Of a stretch of DNA of 64,000 bases, positions 8,608 through 16,793 are shown one piece after another (position 1 is the stretch's first letter; the number at the start of each line of letters is the position of its first letter). The stretch spans positions 3,100,001-3,164,000 of the forward strand of contig NZ_LT607752.1 of the NCBI RefSeq assembly GCF_900090265.1. The letters run 5' to 3'. Under the pieces are notes generated by a model, which was given only the letters and a program-made list of their open reading frames with translations, had not been told where the DNA came from and made no database searches. The stretch comes from Micromonospora rifamycinica. Its GTDB lineage: Bacteria > Actinomycetota > Actinomycetes > Mycobacteriales > Micromonosporaceae. A program made the position numbers and the translations under genes.

Positions 8608-9711
8608 ATGGTGCCCGCCCCCGGAGGTCGGGTGGCGGAACCGGTCTACCGCCCCATCCTCACCAGCAGACGCGGTGAGCTGGAGGCGCTGGTGCACCTG
8701 GACAGCGCCGCGGCTCCCCTGGTAGCTCCGGTCCTGCACGTCTCCCCCGCCGACAGCGGCCTGCCCGAGCTGCTGGGCCGGCTGCCCGCCGGTCTGGTGC
8801 CGGCCGTCGACGTCTGCGCGCTGCCCGACGGGCCGGACGCCGAGCTGGCCCGGTGGGGCGTACCGGTGCTCCCGGTGATCGGTTTGAGCTGTGGTGACCG
8901 GCGGTTGGCCGCGCACGGCACGGCGTGCCGCGCGTACGCCCGGGGGGCGGTGGTCCGGCTCCGCGTCGGCCGGGACCGGGCCGGGCCGGACGCGACCACC
9001 TCCGCAGTGGAGCGGGTGTGGCGGCGCACCGGGTTGCTCCCGGAGCAGTGCGACCTGCTGGTCGATGCCGGTGACGTGTGCTGTGCGGCGGATCTGCGGA
9101 CGGCCGAGCCCCGGGTGCGGCGGCTGGTGGACTGGGCCTGCCGGCACGCCTGGCGCACGGTGACCGTGGCGGCCGGTGGGATGCCCCCGTCGCTGTCCCG
9201 GTTGGGCACCGACGAACCGGTCCGGGTGGACCGGTGGGACTGGCAGTTCGGGCGTCGGCTGACCGACCTGGGCGTGGGCTACGGCGACTACGGGGTGGCC
9301 CCGGCCCCGCCCGGCGACGTGGAGCCCGGCGACGTGGAGCCGGGCGACCGGCTGCCCACCGTGCGGTACACCGCCGACGACGGGTGGTGGATCTACCGCT
9401 GGTCGCGGCGGGGTGGCCGGGGCGACGAACGCTTCGCCGACCTGTGCCGGGCACTGGTCGCCGCCCCGCACTGGCCGCCCGCCGGGGCGGGCTTCTCCTG
9501 GGGCGACCAGGAGTTGCTGCGCCGTGCCCGCCGGGTGACCGGGGCGGGATCACCGGTCAACTGGACGGCGTGGAGCACGTCGCACCACCTGGCGCACGTC
9601 CTGGCGGCGTTGACCGGCCCGGTCGACCGGCGTCGTCCGGGTCCGCCCCCGGGCGGCGAGGACGGCTTCACCCGCCCGCACCGCGGCGGCGAGCACCGGT
9701 GGACCCGCTGA
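8608..9711 (+). CDS. Phage-beta-like family protein
   Basis: A 367-residue protein resembling the 'beta protein' family first named from T4-like phages (PF14350): VYRPILTSRRGELEAL at the start, a repeated beta/alpha pattern through the middle, and WTAWSTSHHLAHVLAAL near the end. The family's function is unknown, and some members are reported near defence genes. A short direct repeat encodes GDVEPGDVEPGD at about residue 238. TAAATT lies five bases before the ATG, suggesting a leaderless transcript; a GTG at 8611 is an alternative. It diverges from the expansin gene. Confidence 0.65.
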   Translation: MVPAPGGRVAEPVYRPILTSRRGELEALVHLDSAAAPLVAPVLHVSPADSGLPELLGRLPAGLVPAVDVCALPDGPDAELARWGVPVLPVIGLSCGDRRLAAHGTACRAYARGAVVRLRVGRDRAGPDATTSAVERVWRRTGLLPEQCDLLVDAGDVCCAADLRTAEPRVRRLVDWACRHAWRTVTVAAGGMPPSLSRLGTDEPVRVDRWDWQFGRRLTDLGVGYGDYGVAPAPPGDVEPGDVEPGDRLPTVRYTADDGWWIYRWSRRGGRGDERFADLCRALVAAPHWPPAGAGFSWGDQELLRRARRVTGAGSPVNWTAWSTSHHLAHVLAALTGPVDRRRPGPPPGGEDGFTRPHRGGEHRWTR

Positions 9712-9716
9712 TCAGG

Positions 9717-9998
9717 TCACGCCTGCTCGGTGAAGCCGAACTGCACCACACCCTCGTCGTCGACGGAGGCGTCCACCGAGGTGTCGTTGAGCAGCTCGGC
9801 GGCCTCGGAGTCGAGGAAGATGCGGGCCCCCTCGGTGTCGACGATCTGGTCTCCCTGGGCCGGCACGGGCACCAGTTCGATGGTGAGCGCCCCGGCCTCG
9901 ACGTCGGCGGCGATCCGCAGCCCGCCGTCCTGGGCGACGTCCTGCTGGGCCGCGAGGTCACGGATCACGAGCACGGCGTTGTCGGTCATGGTGAGCAT
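9717..9998 (-). CDS. HesB/IscA-like protein lacking cysteines
   Basis: A 93-residue protein whose sequence pattern (LVIRDLAAQQ, GGLRIAADVEAG, then DTEGARIFLDSEAAELLND) follows the A-type iron-sulfur carrier fold, where a beta-sandwich ends in a Cys-rich loop. Here there is no cysteine at all, so it cannot bind an Fe-S cluster in the usual way. Related actinomycete proteins are often named HesB-like or adhesin, without a tested role. GAGGAG is seven bases before the ATG at 9998; a second ATG three codons in is less well placed. It stands alone, away from any suf or isc genes. Confidence 0.6.
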   Translation of the reverse strand: MLTMTDNAVLVIRDLAAQQDVAQDGGLRIAADVEAGALTIELVPVPAQGDQIVDTEGARIFLDSEAAELLNDTSVDASVDDEGVVQFGFTEQA

Positions 9999-10215
9999 GA
10001 TGGGACTCCTCGGGATTCTCGGGATCGGAACCTCGCGCGGCGGCAGATGCGCGCTTCCTGCGGCGAATCGGTGCCCGCCGGGCGATCCGGGGCGGCTTCC
10101 CGCGGCCCCTCCTCACCCACGGTGCCCGTTGCCCGGGGGTTCGTCAAATAGAGCGGGGTCTGTCGAGGGCTCCGCCGACATCCCCGTTTCCGCTCCCCGG
10201 CCCGCCGATCCTTCC

Positions 10216-10221
10216 TACCCT
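10216..10221 (+). promoter_or_regulatory. -10 box of a leaderless promoter for the aquaporin gene
   Basis: TACCCT is followed by six bases and the ATG at 10228, the same sequence and spacing as at 6177. Confidence 0.55.
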
Positions 10222-10227
10222 GAGCGC

Positions 10228-10953
10228 ATGGACGCTGCCCGACGGTACGCCGCCGAACTGCTCGGCACCCTGCTGCTGGTCTTCGTCGGGGTGGGCAGCG
10301 CGGTCTTCGCCCGGGTCGAGGGCGGGGTGGTGGTCGTGGCGCTGGCCTTCGGGCTCGTCGTGGTGGCGCTGGTGTACGCGCTCGGACCGCTCTCCGGTGC
10401 ACACCTCAATCCGGCGGTGACGCTGGGGGTGCTGCTCTCCGGCAAGATCTCCGTGGTCGGCGCGGTCGCCTACGCCGTCGCGCAGTTCGTGGGGGCCGCG
10501 GCGGGCGGCTTCGTCATCTGGGCGCTGGTCCGCTGGGGCGGGGTGGCGGACCAGACGGGGGTGTTGGGCACCAACGGCTACGGCGTGCACATCAACCGCG
10601 GCGGCACGGCGGTGCTGGAGACCATCCTGACCTTCCTGTTCGTGCTGGTGGTGCTGGTGGTGACCAGCCGGGTCGAGCATGCCGGTTTCGCCGGCCTGGC
10701 GATCGGCCTGGCGCTGACGGCGGTGCTCCTGGTGGGGATCACCCTGGACGGCACCTCGGTCAACCCGGCCCGGTCGTTCGGCCCGGCCCTGTTCGAGGGC
10801 GGCACGGCGCTGCGGCAACTGTGGGTGTTCTTCGTCTTCCCGCTGCTCGGCGGGGCGCTGGCCGCTCTGGTCGCCCCGCTGGTGCTCCGGCGGAGCCCGC
10901 GGCTGCGGCGCGGACCCGAGGCACCCGGTCCGGCCGCGCCGCAGCCCGGCTGA
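10228..10953 (+). CDS. Aquaporin / MIP-family channel
   Basis: Integral membrane channel of 241 residues with six predicted helices and the two half-helix signature motifs: HLNPAVTLG in the first repeat and SVNPARSFGPAL in the second. The Arg after the second NPA is the usual selectivity-filter residue. Residues before it (GTSVNPARS) lack the Asp of many glycerol facilitators, which favours a water channel, though selectivity cannot be read with confidence. The last 30 residues are Pro/Arg-rich and cytoplasmic. No glycerol genes are nearby. Confidence 0.92.
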   Translation: MDAARRYAAELLGTLLLVFVGVGSAVFARVEGGVVVVALAFGLVVVALVYALGPLSGAHLNPAVTLGVLLSGKISVVGAVAYAVAQFVGAAAGGFVIWALVRWGGVADQTGVLGTNGYGVHINRGGTAVLETILTFLFVLVVLVVTSRVEHAGFAGLAIGLALTAVLLVGITLDGTSVNPARSFGPALFEGGTALRQLWVFFVFPLLGGALAALVAPLVLRRSPRLRRGPEAPGPAAPQPG

Positions 10954-11050
10954 CCGGTCCGGGCCGACCGGTCCGGGACCGGCCGGAGACGGAAGAAAAC
11001 CTACGGTGTCGAGGCTTGCCTGACGGAAATCTTCGTGGCAGCGTCAGCGC

Positions 11051-12634
11051 ATGCATCGTCGTCTCTTTCCCCGGACGCTCGCGTCGGTGGCGCTGGCCGC
11101 CACCGTGGCCACCGCCGGTGCGCTCCCGGCCACCGCCGAGTCACCCTCCCCGGCGGACGCCCGGTTGCGCGCCACCATCGACGCCGTCCTCGCCGACCCC
11201 CGGCTCGACGGCGCGCAGGCCGGGGTGGTCGTGGTGGACACCACCACCGGCCGGACCCTCTACGACCGCGACGGCGACCGCCGGCTGGTGCCCGCCTCCA
11301 ACACCAAGCTGCTGACCTCCACGGCGGCCCTGGCGCTGCTCGGCCCCGGGCACCGGTTCAGCACCGATGTGCTCACCGCCGGGCGGCGGCGGGCCGGGCT
11401 GCTCTCCGGCGACCTCTACCTGCGCGGCGGCGGCGACCCGACGATGCTGGCCGCCGACTACGACGCGCTGGCCGCCCGGGTCGCCGCCGACGGGGTACGG
11501 ATGGTGACCGGTCACCTGGTGGCCGACGACACCCGTTACGACGACAGCCGGCTCGGCCCGGACTGGGCCTGGGACGACGAGTCGTCCTACTACGCGGCTC
11601 AGGTCTCCGCGTTGACCGTGGCGCCGGACACCGACTACGACGCGGGCAACGTCATCGTGCGGGCCGCCCCGGCGGGCACGGTGGGGGCGCGGCCGATGGT
11701 CACCATGACCCCGCCCAACGGCTACCTGCGGATCGACAACCGGGCCGAGACGGTCGCCGACGGCGGGACGACGCTGTCGTTCGCCCGGACGCACGGCGGC
11801 AACACCATCGTGGTCACCGGTCGGATCGCCGTCGACGCCGTGCCGACCAGCGACTGGCTCAGCGTCTGGGAGCCCACCGGGTACGCCGCCGCCGTCTTCC
11901 GCGACGCGCTGCGCCGGCACGGGGTCCGGGTGCTCGGCCGGACCGTGCTCGGCCGGGCCACCCCGGCGGACGCGGTACCGGTGGCCCGGCACGACTCGAT
12001 GCCCCTGGCCGACCTGCTGGTGCCCTTCCTCAAGCTGTCCAACAACGGCCACGCCGAGGTGCTGACCAAGGAGATGGGGCGGGTCGTCTCCGGCACCGGC
12101 AGCTGGCCTGCGGGGCTCACGGCGATCAGCGAGTACGTCGCCGACAACGGAGTGGACACCGGCGTGCTGCGCCAACTCGACGGCTCCGGGCTGTCCCGGC
12201 GCAACCTGGTCCCGGCCGGCGAGTTCGTCGCCCTGCTCGCCGCCGTACGCCGGGAACCCTGGTTCGACACCTGGTACGCGGCGCTGCCGATCGCCGGTAA
12301 CGCCGACCGCCTGGTCGGTGGCACCCTGCGCAGCCGGATGCGCGGCACGGCGGCGGCGGACAACGTGCACGCCAAGACCGGCAGCCTGACCGGGGTGTCC
12401 GGGCTCTCCGGCTACGCCACCGACGCCGACGGGCGGGTGCTGGCGTTCTCGGTGGTGTTCAACAACCACCTCACCTCGTCGGTCCGGGAGTTGGAGGACC
12501 AAATCGCCATCGCCCTGGCCTCCCACCGGGCGGCGGACGGCGGCACCGCCCGGGTGGCACCGCCGGCCGCCCCGGAGGCGCCACCGGCACCCGGGGGCGG
12601 GGAGTGCTCCTGGGTCAAGCCGGCCGTCTGCTGA
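11051..12634 (+). CDS. dacB: D-alanyl-D-alanine carboxypeptidase, PBP4/DacB type
   Basis: Secreted peptidoglycan hydrolase of peptidase family S13, 527 residues. A signal peptide (1 to about 30) is followed by the penicillin-binding fold with all three active-site motifs: SxxK in PASNTKLLTS, SxN in KLSNNGHAE, and KTG in HAKTGSLTG. A large insertion between the first two motifs (about residues 100-290) is typical of this family. It trims or cleaves D-Ala-D-Ala links in the cell wall. The C-terminal 35 residues are Pro/Ala-rich. A TACGGT box about 45 bases upstream may be its -10. It is a single-gene unit. Confidence 0.92.
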   Translation: MHRRLFPRTLASVALAATVATAGALPATAESPSPADARLRATIDAVLADPRLDGAQAGVVVVDTTTGRTLYDRDGDRRLVPASNTKLLTSTAALALLGPGHRFSTDVLTAGRRRAGLLSGDLYLRGGGDPTMLAADYDALAARVAADGVRMVTGHLVADDTRYDDSRLGPDWAWDDESSYYAAQVSALTVAPDTDYDAGNVIVRAAPAGTVGARPMVTMTPPNGYLRIDNRAETVADGGTTLSFARTHGGNTIVVTGRIAVDAVPTSDWLSVWEPTGYAAAVFRDALRRHGVRVLGRTVLGRATPADAVPVARHDSMPLADLLVPFLKLSNNGHAEVLTKEMGRVVSGTGSWPAGLTAISEYVADNGVDTGVLRQLDGSGLSRRNLVPAGEFVALLAAVRREPWFDTWYAALPIAGNADRLVGGTLRSRMRGTAAADNVHAKTGSLTGVSGLSGYATDADGRVLAFSVVFNNHLTSSVRELEDQIAIALASHRAADGGTARVAPPAAPEAPPAPGGGECSWVKPAVC

Positions 12635-12690
12635 GCCGCCCGGCACCCGGGCCACCGCCGGGTGCTGAGCCGCCCGGCACCCGGGCTGCG
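12632..12690. repeat. Direct repeat of the dacB 3' end with hairpin
   Basis: TGCTGAGCCGCCCGGCACCC occurs at the dacB stop codon and again 35 bases downstream. The segment also contains short inverted repeats (CCCGG/CCGGG), so it may act as the terminator between dacB and the convergent gene. Confidence 0.65.
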
Positions 12691-12695
12691 GCCGG

Positions 12696-13133
12696 TCACC
12701 GCCGGTGCAGCACCACCACCGGGATCTCCCGGTCGGTCCGGCTCTGGTACTCGTCGTAGGCGGGCCAGATGGCGGTCATCGCCGGCCACATCGTCGCCCG
12801 TTCCGCCGGCTCGGCGGTGCGCGCCCGGACGGCGAACGTCTCCCCGCCGACCTGCACCTCGGCCTCGGGGTCGTCGAGCAGGTTGAGGTACCAGGAGGGG
12901 TGCTGCGGCGCACCGCCCTGGGAGGCGACGACCAGGTAGTCCGCGCCGTCGCGGCCGTAGATGAGGGCGGTGCGACGCAGCTTGCCGCTGCGCCGGCCGC
13001 GGGTGGTCAGCAGCAGCGTGAAGACGCCCGGCTGCCACTCGTGCCCCTCGACACCGCCGGTCGCGACGTACCGGCGGATGTGGTCGGCGACCCAGCCCTC
13101 GGGGCTGTCCACCACCTGCTCGTTGGTCGGCAT
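12696..13133 (-). CDS. Deazaflavin (F420)-dependent nitroreductase-family protein
   Basis: A 145-residue split-beta-barrel protein of the Ddn/DUF385 family, whose members use reduced F420 to reduce quinones or nitro compounds. Recognisable blocks are LLLTTRGRRSGKLRRTALIY, the YLVVASQGG stretch that contacts F420, and HPSWYLNLLDDPEAEVQ. GGAGG sits seven bases before the ATG. Use of F420 fits an actinomycete. The second F420-type enzyme in the window is at 16286-16750. The physiological substrate is unknown. Confidence 0.88.
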   Translation of the reverse strand: MPTNEQVVDSPEGWVADHIRRYVATGGVEGHEWQPGVFTLLLTTRGRRSGKLRRTALIYGRDGADYLVVASQGGAPQHPSWYLNLLDDPEAEVQVGGETFAVRARTAEPAERATMWPAMTAIWPAYDEYQSRTDREIPVVVLHRR

Positions 13134-13208
13134 CTGTGCCTCCGGCTAGCTCGTGGGCATCGACCCGGCCACGCTATCCCGGCAGCGACCCGCCCGGCAC
13201 GGAACGAC

Positions 13209-14105
13209 TCAACGGACCGCCGCCGCCTGGAGGTTGACGTTGCCGCAACTGCTGTTGAAGGTCCCCTCGACGGTCCACCGGATCAGCAGCTTCGCGCCCT
13301 GCGGGGCGCGGAACCGGATGACGAACTGGGTGGTGTGGGTGGTGTGCGGGTCCTCCAACCGCAGGGTGCGGGTCGGGCCGCCGGTGGACAGCCGCACGTC
13401 CAGCCGGCCCCGGGCCATCCAGATCCCGGCGAAGAGGTGCACCGTGCGCGGCTCGCCGCTGGCCGGCACGGACAGCGCGAAGCCGTTGCCGACCCCGCAG
13501 ACGAACACGCCGGTGCCGGTGGCGCCGACGGCCGGCACCGGCGTGCCGTCGCGCCAGCCGAACAGTTCGGGGTTGGTGTCGTACCGGTCACGCGCGCCCC
13601 GGCCGCCCTCGTCCCGGATCTCCCCGGTGCCACCGCTGCGACGGACCAGGGTCTCCGGCCGGTTGAGCCCCCAGTGGACCCAGTCCCGGGTGCCCAGCCC
13701 GGTCAGGTCCACCTCGGCGGGCACCTCGGTCCGGGAGACGCTGACCGTCGGCGCGGCCGGCGACGACGCCGCCGGGACGACCGTGGGCGACGGCGGAACG
13801 GTCGGTGACGGGGTCCGTTCCCGGGGCTGCAACCCGGGCGCGGCGATCCCGGTCTCGGCCGGGTCACCCAGCCCCGCCACCCCGGTCGGGTAACCGGCCG
13901 GGGTGGGCGTGCCGGCCGCCGGCCCCGCGTCCTGCCCGGTCGGGTCGGCTGCCGGCCCCAGGTAGGTCACTAGCACGGCGAGGCAGGCCAGGGCGGCCAC
14001 CGCCCCGATCGCCCAGCGGCGACGTTGCCGGCGACGGGCCTCCCGCCGCTGCGCGCTGCGGGTCGTCGGGCCCGGCCCGATCCGCCAGGTCTCTTGGTCG
14101 TCCAC
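13209..14105 (-). CDS. Membrane-anchored protein with carbohydrate-binding-like domain
   Basis: A 298-residue protein of unknown function. Residues 1-30 are charged and cytoplasmic, then one transmembrane helix (about 31-50), a Pro/Thr/Ala-rich stalk (to about 125) and a beta-rich extracellular domain with VDLTGLGTRDWVHWG, a Trp-rich stretch, and paired Cys residues. The outer domain resembles those appended to actinomycete glycosidases, so glycan binding is plausible but not shown. GGGGAG precedes the GTG start by ten bases. A palindrome at 14164-14181 lies in its promoter region. Confidence 0.6.
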   Translation of the reverse strand: MDDQETWRIGPGPTTRSAQRREARRRQRRRWAIGAVAALACLAVLVTYLGPAADPTGQDAGPAAGTPTPAGYPTGVAGLGDPAETGIAAPGLQPRERTPSPTVPPSPTVVPAASSPAAPTVSVSRTEVPAEVDLTGLGTRDWVHWGLNRPETLVRRSGGTGEIRDEGGRGARDRYDTNPELFGWRDGTPVPAVGATGTGVFVCGVGNGFALSVPASGEPRTVHLFAGIWMARGRLDVRLSTGGPTRTLRLEDPHTTHTTQFVIRFRAPQGAKLLIRWTVEGTFNSSCGNVNLQAAAVR

Positions 14106-14163
14106 GTGTGTCCCACTCCCCAGCCCGACGCCCGCGACCGGTCGGGGAGGGGGTGCGGTCGCG

Positions 14164-14181
14164 ACGTGAGCGCTCTCACGT
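14164..14181. promoter_or_regulatory. Inverted repeat, possible LacI-family operator or hairpin
   Basis: ACGTGAG and CTCACGT form a perfect 7-bp inverted repeat around CGCT, and an offset GAGCGCTC palindrome lies inside it. The site is 58 bases before the start of the membrane-anchored gene. GAGCGCTC cores are typical of LacI-family operators such as CebR boxes. As a terminator it would lack a T tract in the needed direction. Confidence 0.4.
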
Positions 14182-14331
14182 TTTCATTTCAAGGCCGGAG
14201 TGCGCCATATGCCAGCGGGTGGGCGTTTCCAGTTTGTTACCAACTGGGGTTGAAGGAAAGTTTCCTATCCATTGTCGAAATCCCAGCTCAAGGCCATGAT
14301 GCCAGGAAGATCCACCAGGCCTGCGGGCCGG

Positions 14332-14925
14332 TCAACGAATCTCGAACCCCAGCGCCAGGGCCAGGGCCATCGCCTGCTCCGGGTCGATCACCGCCCCCGC
14401 CCGCTCCACCGCCGTCGGATCCAGCGCGGTGAGGTCACTACCCCGCAGGTCGGCTCCGCCGAGCCGCACACCGTGCCACTGGGCGGCCGAGAGGTCCACC
14501 CGGGCCAGCGTCGCGCCGGTCAGGTTCGCCCCGCTCAGGTCGGCCTCCCGCATCCGTACGTCGCTGAACCGCGCGCCACGCAGGTCGGCGCCGGGCAGCG
14601 CGACGAACGACCAGTCCCCACCCGACACCCGCAGCGGACGCAGCTCACACTGGTCGAACGTGCTGCCGACCAGCTTGCAGCCGGTGAACTCGGCCTCGAA
14701 CAGGTTGCACCGGCGGAACCCGCAGCGGACGAAGGCCGAGTCGGTATGCCGGGAGGCGTTGAACGACACCCCGCCGAAGGAGCACTCGGTGAACGAGGCG
14801 CCCCGGCTGACCGCCTCGGTCAGGTCGACGTCGGCGAAGACACAGCGCACGAAGTGCCGGTCGACGAACTCCTCGGCGTACCAGTCGGTGCGGCGGAACG
14901 TCTCGTCCTCGGTGGCCTGCGGCAT
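14332..14925 (-). CDS. Pentapeptide-repeat protein
   Basis: A 197-residue protein built from A(D/N)LXX-type repeats that form a right-handed quadrilateral beta-helix. Repeats start near residue 25 (FVRCVFADVDL) and continue to about 165 (LGGADLRGSDLTAL), with a Trp-containing break near 105. Relatives include Qnr/MfpA DNA-gyrase protectors, but most pentapeptide proteins have unknown targets and no resistance role is claimed. TATGGT six bases before the ATG marks a leaderless promoter. It is divergent from the serine hydrolase, with only 78 bases between. Confidence 0.88.
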   Translation of the reverse strand: MPQATEDETFRRTDWYAEEFVDRHFVRCVFADVDLTEAVSRGASFTECSFGGVSFNASRHTDSAFVRCGFRRCNLFEAEFTGCKLVGSTFDQCELRPLRVSGGDWSFVALPGADLRGARFSDVRMREADLSGANLTGATLARVDLSAAQWHGVRLGGADLRGSDLTALDPTAVERAGAVIDPEQAMALALALGFEIR

Positions 14926-14931
14926 CGGTCC

Positions 14932-14996
14932 ACCATAGGTGCGAGCACCGACACCACCGGCGAATCTTCCACCCGGCGCGTACCGGCTAGTAGGTT
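14932..14996. promoter_or_regulatory. Back-to-back leaderless promoters
   Basis: TATGGT (14932-14937, minus strand) lies six bases before the pentapeptide ATG, and TAGGTT (14991-14996, plus strand) lies seven bases before the serine hydrolase GTG. The two -35 regions must overlap, so the genes may share control. Confidence 0.5.
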
Positions 14997-15003
14997 CGGC
15001 GGC

Positions 15004-16236
15004 GTGAACGTGGCACGCAGCACCGACCCGGCCCGCATCGGCTTCGACCCGGCCCGGCTGGCCCGGATCGACGAGCACTTCGGCCGGTACGTCGACGACG
15101 GGCGGCTGGCCGGCTGGCAGGTGGTGGTCACCCGGCGCGGCGAGATCGCCCACTGTTCGGTGTACGGGCTGCGCGACGTGGAGGCGGGCACCCCGGTCGA
15201 CCCGGACACCATCTGGCGGATCTACTCGATGACCAAGCCGGTCACCTCGGTCGCGGCGATGATGCTGTGGGAGGAGGGCCGGTTCGAGCTGACCGACCCG
15301 ATCAGCCGCTGGCTGCCGGAGTTCGCCGACGTCCGGGTCTTCGACAAGGGTTCGGCGCTCAAGGCGTACACCGTGCCGGCGGTCGAGCCGATCCGGGTCT
15401 GGCACCTGCTCACCCACACCTCCGGGCTGACCTACGGCTTCGCGCACACCTCCGTGGTGGACGCGATCTACCGGGCCGCCGGCTACGACCTCGGTGTCCC
15501 GCCGGGGCTGGACCTGGCCGGCGCGAGCGCCGGGATGGCGAAGCTGCCGCTGCTGTTCCAGCCCGGCACCGGCTGGAACTACGGGGTCTCCACCGACGTG
15601 CTCGGTCGGCTCGTCGAGGTGGTCTCCGGGCAGAGCCTGGCCGAGTTCTTCGCCGACCGGATCCTCACCCCGCTGGGCATGACCGACACCGGTTTCTGGG
15701 TCGACCCGGCGGACGCCGGGCGGCTCGCCGCCCTCTACACCCCGCATCCCGGCACCGGCCGGGTGGTCCGCGCCGACGCGCTCGGGGCTGCCGCGTCGGC
15801 CCGCCCGGAGTGCCTGTCCGGCGGCGGTGGGCTGGTCTCCACGGCCGCCGACTACCACCGGTTCACCCAGTTGCTGCTGCGCGGCGGCGAGCTGGACGGC
15901 GTACGGCTGCTCGGCCCCCGGACGGTGCGCTACATGACCCGCAACCACCTGCCCGGCGGCGGCGACCTGGCCTCGCTGGAGCCGCGGGGGTTCGCCGAGA
16001 CGGTGCTGGACGGCATCGGCTTCGGGCTGGGCTTCGCCGTGGTGCAGGACCCGGTGCCGGCCAAGGTGCCGAGCAGCGTCGGCGAGTACTACTGGGGTGG
16101 GCTGGCCAGCACCGCGTTCTGGGTCGACCCGGCCGAGGAGCTCACCGCCCTGCTGTTCACCCAGCTCATGCCGTCGAGCACCTACCCGCTGCGCTCCCAG
16201 CTGCGCCAGCTCGTCTACGCCGCCCTGGTCGGCTGA
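15004..16236 (+). CDS. Beta-lactamase-fold serine hydrolase
   Basis: A 410-residue hydrolase of the class C beta-lactamase/esterase EstB superfamily. The SxxK nucleophile motif is SMTK in IYSMTKPVTSVA, the Tyr motif is in WNYGVSTDVLG, and a third motif GGLAST replaces KTG, as in many esterases. There is no signal peptide, so it should be cytoplasmic. Substrate is unknown; a lipase, esterase or D-amino-acid amidase activity would all fit. The GTG at 15004 is chosen because TAGGTT lies seven bases before it. Confidence 0.85.
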   Translation: MNVARSTDPARIGFDPARLARIDEHFGRYVDDGRLAGWQVVVTRRGEIAHCSVYGLRDVEAGTPVDPDTIWRIYSMTKPVTSVAAMMLWEEGRFELTDPISRWLPEFADVRVFDKGSALKAYTVPAVEPIRVWHLLTHTSGLTYGFAHTSVVDAIYRAAGYDLGVPPGLDLAGASAGMAKLPLLFQPGTGWNYGVSTDVLGRLVEVVSGQSLAEFFADRILTPLGMTDTGFWVDPADAGRLAALYTPHPGTGRVVRADALGAAASARPECLSGGGGLVSTAADYHRFTQLLLRGGELDGVRLLGPRTVRYMTRNHLPGGGDLASLEPRGFAETVLDGIGFGLGFAVVQDPVPAKVPSSVGEYYWGGLASTAFWVDPAEELTALLFTQLMPSSTYPLRSQLRQLVYAALVG

Positions 16237-16285
16237 GCCCGCACCGGCCCGGGATCGGGGCGGGGGACCGGCCGTACCCCGGTGG

Positions 16286-16750
16286 TCAGTCGGCCAGTTG
16301 GGGCGGGAAGCCGCCGGTGGCGATCGGGCCCCACCTTTCGACGGTGACCCGGATCAGCGACTTGCCCTGCGCCACCATGGCCGCCCGGTACTCGTCCCAG
16401 TCCGGGTGCTCCCCGGAGATGCTGCGGAAGTACTCCACCAGCGGCTCCAGCGCGTCGGGCAGGTCGAGGACCTCGGCCACCCCGTCGACCTGCACCCAGG
16501 GGCCGTCCCAGTCGTCGGAGAGCACGCAGGCGGAGACCCGGGGGTCACGGCGGATGTTGGCGACCTTGGCGCGCTGCGGGTAGCTGGAGATGACCAGCCG
16601 GCCGGCGGCGTCGACCCCGCCGGCGACCGGCGAGGACTGCGGGCGGCCGTCGGCCCGGGTGGTCATCAGCAGAATCCGGTGCCGGGGGCGGACGAACTCG
16701 ATCAGGGCGTCCCGGTCGACCCGGGTGTTGGTTGCGACGCTGCGTGCCAT
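16286..16750 (-). CDS. PPOX-class F420-dependent oxidoreductase
   Basis: A 154-residue split-barrel flavin/deazaflavin enzyme similar to the Rv1155-type group. Typical blocks are ILLMTTRADGRPQSSPV, LVISSYPQRAKVANIRRDPRVS and a C-terminal RVTVERWG. The family binds F420 or FMN and reduces diverse substrates; the actual one is unknown. TAGAAC lies six bases before the ATG, a weak leaderless match also seen at the aldo/keto reductase at 4092. Confidence 0.87.
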   Translation of the reverse strand: MARSVATNTRVDRDALIEFVRPRHRILLMTTRADGRPQSSPVAGGVDAAGRLVISSYPQRAKVANIRRDPRVSACVLSDDWDGPWVQVDGVAEVLDLPDALEPLVEYFRSISGEHPDWDEYRAAMVAQGKSLIRVTVERWGPIATGGFPPQLAD

Positions 16751-16793
16751 GCCCCGGTTCTACCAGGCCCGCCGGCCGGCGGGGCGGCCGGTG

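Noticed and set aside
14332..14925. Assigning the pentapeptide protein as a quinolone-resistance determinant
   Set aside because: The repeat fold alone does not show gyrase binding, and most such proteins have other or unknown roles.
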